From Hyphomicrobiales bacterium (GTDB lineage Bacteria; Pseudomonadota; Alphaproteobacteria; Rhizobiales; Aestuariivirgaceae): a DNA stretch of 20,567 bases. Both the position numbers and the translations under genes were made by a program. The notes under the pieces are model-generated. The model was not told the DNA's origin. It saw only the letters and a list, made by a program, of their open reading frames with translations, and did not search any database. The stretch covers positions 1-20,567 of the forward strand of contig JAHFPK010000017.1 in NCBI GenBank assembly GCA_023266715.1. Reading direction: 5' to 3'. This document shows positions 16,252 through 20,567 of this stretch, in pieces; position 1 is the stretch's first letter, and every line of letters starts with the position of its first letter.

Positions 16252-16280
16252 TTGGCCTAAACATCCATTGGTCCCATAAT
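16252..16280 (+). promoter_or_regulatory. Candidate housekeeping promoter for the CAP-domain gene
   Basis: TTGGCC (16252-16257) and CATAAT (16275-16280) are separated by 17 bases, a normal sigma-70 layout. Transcription would begin near 16287, which would rule out the first possible ATG at 16279 as start. A short palindrome, CCCAT-A-ATGGG (16273-16283), overlaps the -10 box. This was read by eye only. Confidence 0.4.
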
Positions 16281-16299
16281 GGGAAGGAAGAATGTAAGA

Positions 16300-16980
16300 A
16301 TGCGTAAAATTTTGGGTCTGGCTGAGGGTTGGATGGTTAATTTTATCCGAAAAGCGGGAAAACTCTGGCTGACGGGGGTAATTGCAACCCTGTGTAGGTG
16401 CGCGTTGGTTTGGATTGTCGTGGTTTTAGCCCTGCACTTCGGGATACGCACTGAAGCCAGTGCAAAAACCTACCTGGAAATAGCCCGTGGCTCGCTCAAG
16501 GGCCTGCCGGCAGATGCGCACATTCGCGAAGATCTCGAGGCGGTTCTTGCGGGGCAGGCCAATGCCTACCGGCAATCCAAAGGACTGAAACCGCTGCAAC
16601 CGGACCCGCTGCTGCGCGATGCGGCACGGGCGCAAGCTATTGACATGATGCTCAATAATTATGTGGGGCACCGGGCGAGTTCCGGCCAGGAATTTGATTC
16701 AAGGATGCGGGCCTTTCTGAAAAGTCCGATGACGCTTCCGAACATGGCGGAAAATGCTGCCCGCGATACGCAAAAGGGTGAGGCAGATGCAGCCAAGGCG
16801 CGGCGCCTGTTTCAGCAATGGGTGGGGAGCAGGCCACACCGCAAGTCGCTTCTCAATAGTGGTTACAAGTTTGTTTCAACCGGCGTGGTGCAGCGGGGAA
16901 ACAAGATCTGGGCCATCCAGATATTCTGGGGGCCCATGCCTGAGGGCATGAAGATATTAGGGAGTGGAGAAATGTATTAG
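16300..16980 (+). CDS. CAP (SCP/PR-1) domain protein, membrane-anchored or secreted
   Basis: The 226-residue protein has a long hydrophobic segment (about 21-48), acting as signal or anchor, then a CAP domain from about residue 75. Family-typical positions are present: His124 in YVGHRASSGQEFDSRM, Glu151 in NMAENAARD, His180 in SRPHRKSLLNSGY, and the closing strands TGVVQRGNKIWAIQIFW. Bacterial CAP proteins are exported and mostly of unknown function, so I assign no activity. Starts at ATG 16279, 16300 and 16333 are in frame. 16300 is preferred because the likely promoter's -10 box covers 16279, while GGAAGGA lies upstream of 16300. It is convergent with rpoH, with about 30 bases between stops. 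Confidence 0.82.
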   Translation: MRKILGLAEGWMVNFIRKAGKLWLTGVIATLCRCALVWIVVVLALHFGIRTEASAKTYLEIARGSLKGLPADAHIREDLEAVLAGQANAYRQSKGLKPLQPDPLLRDAARAQAIDMMLNNYVGHRASSGQEFDSRMRAFLKSPMTLPNMAENAARDTQKGEADAAKARRLFQQWVGSRPHRKSLLNSGYKFVSTGVVQRGNKIWAIQIFWGPMPEGMKILGSGEMY

Positions 16981-17011
16981 CCCTCCCATGGCGGGGAGAG
17001 GGCCGAGTAAT

Positions 17012-17917
17012 CTAATACGTCAATGCCGCTGCAGGCTTTGGTGCCAATGCTTTTTGGGCCGCATTTTTCACGGCTTTCTGAACTTTTTCAAAGGCGCGCA
17101 CTTCTATCTGGCGGATGCGCTCGCGCGAGACGTCAAATTCCTTTGATAGATCCTCAAGCGTCATGGGGTCGTCCTGCAGCTTGCGGGCCTCAAAAACGCG
17201 GCGCTCGCGCTCCGTCAGTTTGTCCAGGGCCTTGGTCAGCATATCCTTGCGCATGGCGGATTCTTCATTCTCAACCAGGATGTCTTCCTGGCTGTCGCTG
17301 TCATCGACCAGCCAATCCTGCCACTCGCCTTCGGCATCGGCGCGGACCAATGAATTGAGCGAGGCATCGCCGCCCAACCTTCGGTTCATGTTAACAACTT
17401 CCTGCTCTTCTACGCCCAAGCGCGTGGCAATCAGTTTCACTTGATCGGGCTTCAAATCGCCCTCTTCAAGAGCCTGAATCTGTCCCTTCATTTTGCGCAG
17501 ATTGAAGAACAGCTTCTTTTGGCTTGCAGTGGTGCCCATTTTCACGAGGGACCACGAACGCAGCACATATTCCTGGATGGAGGCCTTGATCCACCACATG
17601 GCATAGGTGGCAAGCCTGAAGCCCTTATCGGGCTCAAAGCGTTTTACGGCCTGCATGAGGCCCACATTGCCCTCAGACACGACTTCGCCGATGGGCAGGC
17701 CATAGCCGCGGTAGCCCATGGCAATCTTGGCCACAAGGCGCAAATGGCTGGTAATCAGGCGCTCGGCGGCCTTGACATCGCCATGCTCTTTATAGCGCTT
17801 GGCCAACATGAATTCTTCTTCCGGCAGAAGCATCGGAAACAAGCGAATTTCCTGCAAATAGCGGTTAAGACCACCTTCGCCTGAGGCAATTGCTGGTAAT
17901 GATGTGGCACGGGCCAT
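17012..17917 (-). CDS. rpoH: Heat-shock sigma factor RpoH (sigma-32)
   Basis: RpoH is the alternative sigma factor that directs RNA polymerase to heat-shock promoters (chaperones and proteases such as FtsH). The 301-residue protein has region 2 (HLRLVAKIAMGYRGYGLP through RFEPDKGFRLATYAMWWIKASIQEY), the diagnostic RpoH box QKKLFFNLR (133-141), and a region 4.2 helix-turn-helix (LEDLSKEFDVSRERIRQIEVRA). The RpoH box separates it from RpoD-type factors. GGAAGGAAA lies about 9 bases before the ATG. Many Hyphomicrobiales have more than one rpoH, so the exact paralogue is not decided. The gene follows rluD on the same strand after 106 AT-rich bases that probably hold its promoter. Confidence 0.96.
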   Translation of the reverse strand: MARATSLPAIASGEGGLNRYLQEIRLFPMLLPEEEFMLAKRYKEHGDVKAAERLITSHLRLVAKIAMGYRGYGLPIGEVVSEGNVGLMQAVKRFEPDKGFRLATYAMWWIKASIQEYVLRSWSLVKMGTTASQKKLFFNLRKMKGQIQALEEGDLKPDQVKLIATRLGVEEQEVVNMNRRLGGDASLNSLVRADAEGEWQDWLVDDSDSQEDILVENEESAMRKDMLTKALDKLTERERRVFEARKLQDDPMTLEDLSKEFDVSRERIRQIEVRAFEKVQKAVKNAAQKALAPKPAAALTY

Positions 17918-17941
17918 ATATTTAATTTCCTTCCACGTTTT

Positions 17942-17960
17942 CCCGAGTTGTGTGCTCGGG
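17942..17960 (-). promoter_or_regulatory. Hairpin in the rpoH 5' leader
   Basis: CCCGAG and CTCGGG pair perfectly across a seven-base loop, about 15 bases before the rpoH Shine-Dalgarno. The strand read by the rpoH transcript has no T-run after the stem, so it is not a terminator. An AT-rich stretch with a possible -10 box (TATATT, minus strand, about 17970) lies just upstream, so the hairpin would sit near the 5' end of the mRNA. It does not itself pair with the ribosome binding site. Confidence 0.4.
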
Positions 17961-18023
17961 TATACAAATAATATAGTAGTGATTGCGTCTAAAATAAGAT
18001 ACCAAACAAGTTACCGTTTAACA

Positions 18024-19019
18024 TTATTTTGATGAACGCGTGAAGGCCGCCAAAAGTTGCATCATGTCAGCGGGCAAGGGACTTTCGAAGTGCAAAGCCT
18101 TGCCGGTGCGGGGGTGCTCAAAGCCCAGGACGCAGGCGTGAAGTGCTTGTCTATTCAATGTGTTAACGGCGTTTCTTGCGACTTCACTCAAAGTGCTGAG
18201 GGAGGATTTGAAGCTAGCGCCATAGACCCTATCACCCAAAAGGGGATGGCCGATATGCGCCATGTGCAGGCGAATTTGGTGGGTTCGCCCGGTTTCCAAA
18301 GTACAGCGGAGGAGGCTTGCAAGTGGCGGTTTGCCTAAAGTTTCCAGAATTTCGTAGTGGGTGACCGCTTCGCGGGACGACTCTGATTTCGAAATCGCCA
18401 TTTTCTGGCGATTGGTATTGCTGCGGGCGATGCTGGCGGAAACCGTGCCGCGGTTTCGTTCCGGCACCCCCCAGACAATGGTTTTATAGGCCCGTTCCAG
18501 CCTGCCATCGCGCCCGTGGGCAGCGAACTGTTCGGACAGGCCCTGGTGGGCCGCGTCATTCTTGGCGATGACCAGAAGTCCGCTGGTATCCTTGTCAAGC
18601 CGGTGCACAATGCCGGGACGCTTCACCCCGCCGATGCCTGACAGGCTGTCGCCGCAATGGGCAATGAGGGCGTTCACAAGGGTACCGGTTTCATTGCCGG
18701 CACCCGGGTGAACCACGAGGCCTGCGGGCTTGTCGATGATGACCAGGTCTCTGTCTTCATAGACCACTGAAAGCGGAATGGTTTCGGCCTGGGGTTCGGC
18801 TGCCACGGCAGGCGGGATCACCGCTTTCACGCGCTGGCCCGCCTTCAGCTTGTGGCGGGTTTCGGTGATGCAAACACCCTCGACAGAGACCTGGCCTTCC
18901 GCGATAAGCCTTTGAAAGCGGGCGCGGCTGACGTCTGGAAAGGTGAGCGCCAAAAAACGATCGAGACGGTCAGAAGTTTCGACGGTTGCGGCAAGGGTTT
19001 CGGAGGATTGCGACGTCAT
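18024..19019 (-). CDS. rluD: RluA-family 23S rRNA pseudouridine synthase, RluD type
   Basis: This enzyme isomerises uridines to pseudouridine in large-subunit rRNA. For RluD these are the helix 69 positions 1911, 1915 and 1917 in E. coli numbering. The 331-residue protein has an N-terminal S4 RNA-binding domain (about 16-75: DRLDRFLALTFPDVSRARFQRLI) and a catalytic domain with VVHPGAG, the catalytic motif HRLDKDTSG with Asp142, and GRTHQIRLHMAHIGHPLLGD. Presence of the S4 domain and adjacency to rpoH favour RluD over RluA or RluC, but specificity is inferred. The ATG overlaps the start codon of the divergent gene at 19018 by two bases. No good Shine-Dalgarno is visible. Confidence 0.92.
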   Translation of the reverse strand: MTSQSSETLAATVETSDRLDRFLALTFPDVSRARFQRLIAEGQVSVEGVCITETRHKLKAGQRVKAVIPPAVAAEPQAETIPLSVVYEDRDLVIIDKPAGLVVHPGAGNETGTLVNALIAHCGDSLSGIGGVKRPGIVHRLDKDTSGLLVIAKNDAAHQGLSEQFAAHGRDGRLERAYKTIVWGVPERNRGTVSASIARSNTNRQKMAISKSESSREAVTHYEILETLGKPPLASLLRCTLETGRTHQIRLHMAHIGHPLLGDRVYGASFKSSLSTLSEVARNAVNTLNRQALHACVLGFEHPRTGKALHFESPLPADMMQLLAAFTRSSK

Positions 19020-19332
19020 GGAAGATCAAAACTCAAGTCTGGGTGAAGCCCCGCCGGTCAATCGGTTTCTTGTCTGGGCCGTGTATTTCATGGGGGCCGT
19101 TCTCGTGCTGCTGTTCCTAGGCCTTATTGGTGGCATTATCTACAAGATCAAGAACCGTGTCGTGGTGCCGGAAGGAACGGGACTGGTGGAATTGGGCTTG
19201 CCAGCGGAGTCCCTCGTGCGTGAAGCCACGCTGACGGGTGATAAACTCACCATCAATACAGGTACAGAAGTTTTCATCGTTGAGGTGAGCACGCGGAAGG
19301 TTTTGCTGCGTGTGAAGGCCACTTCGCCCTGA
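19018..19332 (+). CDS. Small one-TM protein, DUF6476-like
   Basis: The 104-residue protein has a short polar N-terminus (MEDQNSSLGEAPPVNR), one transmembrane helix (about 17-42, VWAVYFMGAVLVLLFLGLIG) and a compact C-terminal domain rich in beta strands (LTINTGTEVFIVEVSTRKVLL). This layout and the position divergent from rluD resemble the DUF6476 family of alphaproteobacteria, by memory. Its function is unknown. An upstream GTG-type start at 18943 would run deep into rluD. ATG 19018 is chosen, with GGAGG at 19002-19006, which itself lies inside the rluD reading frame. Its A and T are shared with the rluD start codon on the other strand. Confidence 0.75.
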   Translation: MEDQNSSLGEAPPVNRFLVWAVYFMGAVLVLLFLGLIGGIIYKIKNRVVVPEGTGLVELGLPAESLVREATLTGDKLTINTGTEVFIVEVSTRKVLLRVKATSP

Positions 19333-19335
19333 CGC

Positions 19336-19364
19336 TTGCACTCATGTAATTCGCCCGATATAGG
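19336..19364 (+). promoter_or_regulatory. Promoter of the tRNA-Glu gene
   Basis: TTGCAC (19336-19341) and TATAGG (19359-19364) are 17 bases apart, giving a sigma-70 type promoter whose start would fall near 19371, about ten bases before the mature tRNA. The placement immediately before a tRNA gene supports the call. Confidence 0.7.
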
Positions 19365-19381
19365 AAAGCCTCTGGTGACAA

Positions 19382-19456
19382 GGTCCCTTCGTCTATCGGT
19401 TAGGACGACAGCCTCTCACGTTGTAAAGGCGGGTTCGATTCCCGCAGGGATCACCA
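19382..19456 (+). tRNA. tRNA-Glu (anticodon CUC), CCA encoded
   Basis: All arms fold. The acceptor GGTCCCT pairs with AGGGATC (one G-U). The D stem is GTCT/GGAC. The anticodon stem is ACAGC/GTTGT (one G-U) around the loop CTCTCAC, whose anticodon CTC reads GAG. The T arm is GCGGG-TTCGATT-CCCGC. A discriminator A and genomic CCA follow. This is the CUC isoacceptor, so a separate UUC-anticodon tRNA-Glu must exist elsewhere to read GAA. The 3' end lies only three bases from the stop codon of the convergent chaC gene, and no T-rich terminator is visible. Confidence 0.95.
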
Positions 19457-19459
19457 ACG

Positions 19460-20155
19460 TCATACTTGCATCCGTCTGATCTCATCGGCGACCAGTTTCT
19501 GAAGCCGCCAGAGATAGGAATCGTGGATACCAAATTCCTCCAGTTTTACAATTGTATTATGCAGGTACTCGGCGCAGGTGCCGACATGGCCTGCGGCGCG
19601 GGCCAAGCGTTGCGCCTGTTCTTCAAGTGAAAGGTCGACATAGTAGCTTTTGGAGCGGGGTGCGGCCCAGAATGTCAGTGCACGGAATTTTTGGCTCTTT
19701 GCCTGTACATCGATCCAGCGGATTGAGGGCAGGTCCTCTTTGTAACTCGCTTCGCGCCGCAGAAGACGCAGCATTTGCGCGTGATCGTCGCCCGCTGGAA
19801 GACGGAAGGCAACGCCATGGCAGCAACCGCCGTAATCAAGCGCCATCATCAGACCGGGCTGTTGCGGCGAGGCGCGCCAGCGGACAATATCAAGGCTGAA
19901 GGACCTCCGCCAACCAAAGGCCTTGCAAGCGCGGTGCTCAACATGCTCGAAATCAGGCTTCCAGATCAGTGAGCCATAGGCAAAGAGCCAAAATGGGTTG
20001 CCGGCGTTCTGCGAGAGAATTTGATGGGCGGCTAGTTCATATTCTTCATCGACAAGCTCGGTCAGGCCAAATTCCGGGCCTGAGTCGGGCTCCCTGCGAT
20101 CAACAGTTGCCACCAGTTCGGCGGTCAATGACAGTTGCCGTGATTTCCGTACCAT
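19460..20155 (-). CDS. chaC: ChaC-type gamma-glutamylcyclotransferase
   Basis: ChaC-family enzymes cleave gamma-glutamyl peptides, typically glutathione, to 5-oxoproline and the remaining peptide (Cys-Gly). From ATG 20155 the protein has 231 residues. It shows the nucleotide-like loop FAYGSLIWKPDF (about 58-69), RRSFSLDIVRWRASPQQPGL, a glycine-rich YGGCCHGVAFRL, and the presumed catalytic Glu135 in LLRREASY. About 50 residues precede the core domain. A GTG at 20227 would add 24 unlike residues, so ATG 20155 is preferred, although its nearest AGGAAG is rather far upstream. It is divergent from the hydrolase gene and convergent with the tRNA. Assignment to the family is firm; glutathione specificity is inferred. 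Confidence 0.88.
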   Translation of the reverse strand: MVRKSRQLSLTAELVATVDRREPDSGPEFGLTELVDEEYELAAHQILSQNAGNPFWLFAYGSLIWKPDFEHVEHRACKAFGWRRSFSLDIVRWRASPQQPGLMMALDYGGCCHGVAFRLPAGDDHAQMLRLLRREASYKEDLPSIRWIDVQAKSQKFRALTFWAAPRSKSYYVDLSLEEQAQRLARAAGHVGTCAEYLHNTIVKLEEFGIHDSYLWRLQKLVADEIRRMQV

Positions 20156-20210
20156 GGATCGAATCTGACTTCCTGTTGATTGACAGTGTTGAGATTGCCA
20201 ATAGTTGATG

Positions 20211-20225
20211 GGTCTTGGCAAGACC
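20211..20225. promoter_or_regulatory. 15-bp palindrome in the chaC/hydrolase divergent gap (candidate operator)
   Basis: GGTCTTG and CAAGACC are perfect inverted arms around a single G. The site lies in the roughly 140-base gap between two divergent genes. TTGACA, a perfect -35 hexamer on the plus strand, is at 20180-20185, but the -10 position holds only AGTTGA. The palindrome would cover the expected transcription start. It could bind a dimeric regulator; which one cannot be said. Confidence 0.35.
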
Positions 20226-20295
20226 ACGCTTTATTCCCTAGACCTCCCGCCTTTTTGAATGATAGCCTTTCTGTTTTCGTGAGCTTAGTGGGCAC

Positions 20296-20567
20296 ATGGG
20301 CAGTGATCTTTTTCCAGGTTTTTATTCGACCACCATTGAAGTGCCCGTTGGGCCCATATTCGTACGGCATGCAGGCAAGGGGCCACCGGTTGTGCTCTTG
20401 CATGGTTTTCCGCAGACGCATGTGTGCTGGCACGGTATCGCGCCTACACTGAGCTCCCGATACTCGCTCGTCTGCATGGACCTCAGGGGTTATGGCGCCT
20501 CGGTTGCGCCACGGGGCGATGGCCATACGGTCTATTCGAAACGTGAAATGGCACGGGACGTCATTGC
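20296..20567 (+). CDS. Alpha/beta hydrolase, haloacetate dehalogenase-like, 5' part only
   Basis: The frame from ATG 20296 stays open to the window edge (90 codons). The product begins MGSDLFPGFYSTTIEVPVG and contains the oxyanion motif LLHGFPQTH (about 34-42), CMDLRGYGAS and then GDGHTVYSKREMARDVI. The HGFPQTH...WH spacing and the H-T-x-Y-S/T-K-R-x-M-A pattern resemble fluoroacetate/haloacetate dehalogenases and related epoxide-hydrolase-like enzymes. The nucleophile, which separates dehalogenases (Asp) from esterases (Ser), lies beyond the window, so substrate and reaction are undecided. There is no strong Shine-Dalgarno; the start is chosen because the domain begins there. Confidence 0.75.
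   Translation, partial: MGSDLFPGFYSTTIEVPVGPIFVRHAGKGPPVVLLHGFPQTHVCWHGIAPTLSSRYSLVCMDLRGYGASVAPRGDGHTVYSKREMARDVI

Noticed and set aside
16981..17011. CCCTCCC ... GGGGAGAGGG as a bidirectional terminator between the CAP gene and rpoH
   Set aside because: Pairing is imperfect, with a bulge, and neither strand has a following T-run. It is too weak to call.
17970..18000. A sigma-32 autoregulatory promoter for rpoH (CTTATTTTAG fits the -10 consensus)
   Set aside because: No CTTG lies 17-18 bases upstream of it on the minus strand; the CTTG present is too close.
19382..19456. tRNA-Glu as an integration site for a mobile element
   Set aside because: No second copy of the tRNA 3' end, no integrase, and no change in gene content is visible on either side in this window.

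Overview
The window is a stretch of alphaproteobacterial chromosome. It is probably from the Hyphomicrobiales or a close relative. This rests on gene order (pal-cpoB-tilS-ftsH-folP-glmM and serC-serA...purA...rpoH-rluD), on a serC-type leader RNA known only from alphaproteobacteria, and on an alphaproteobacterial-style heat-shock promoter. Almost every gene is a housekeeping gene. I found no insertion sequence, prophage, CRISPR array or defence cassette, and no gene-free stretch longer than about 220 bases.

Region 1 (1-7112, all +): the 3' end of pal, then cpoB, tilS, ftsH, folP and glmM. This is the cell-envelope and housekeeping block that follows tolQRAB. Genes are tightly packed: tilS starts inside cpoB, and folP starts within the ftsH stop codon (TAATG). 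A promoter matching the alphaproteobacterial sigma-32 consensus precedes ftsH. The gene for sigma-32 itself (rpoH) lies further along the window.

Region 2 (7113-7940): a small outer-membrane beta-barrel protein with its own Shine-Dalgarno sequence and a clear intrinsic terminator.

Region 3 (7996-14043, +): the serine biosynthesis pair serC-serA behind a two-hairpin serC leader RNA, then a secreted DUF4139/MuiA-like protein whose Shine-Dalgarno sequence is masked by a perfect 8-bp stem, then purA. Between the DUF4139 gene and purA lies a 102-bp palindromic repeat element. It is flanked by a 13-bp direct repeat that carries a second copy of the upstream gene's final codons.

Region 4 (14044-19332): on the minus strand are a polytopic membrane protein, an EAL-domain c-di-GMP phosphodiesterase with a degenerate GGDEF domain, rpoH and rluD. 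On the plus strand are a CAP-domain protein (divergent from the EAL gene) and a small one-TM protein whose start codon overlaps that of rluD in the tetramer CATG.

Region 5 (19336-20567): tRNA-Glu(CUC) with a good promoter, a ChaC-type gamma-glutamylcyclotransferase on the minus strand, and the start of an alpha/beta hydrolase of the haloacetate dehalogenase type, running off the end. The last two genes diverge around a 15-bp palindrome.

The most informative signals are regulatory ones in short intergenic gaps rather than new protein systems. I did not find evidence for a previously undescribed multi-gene system.
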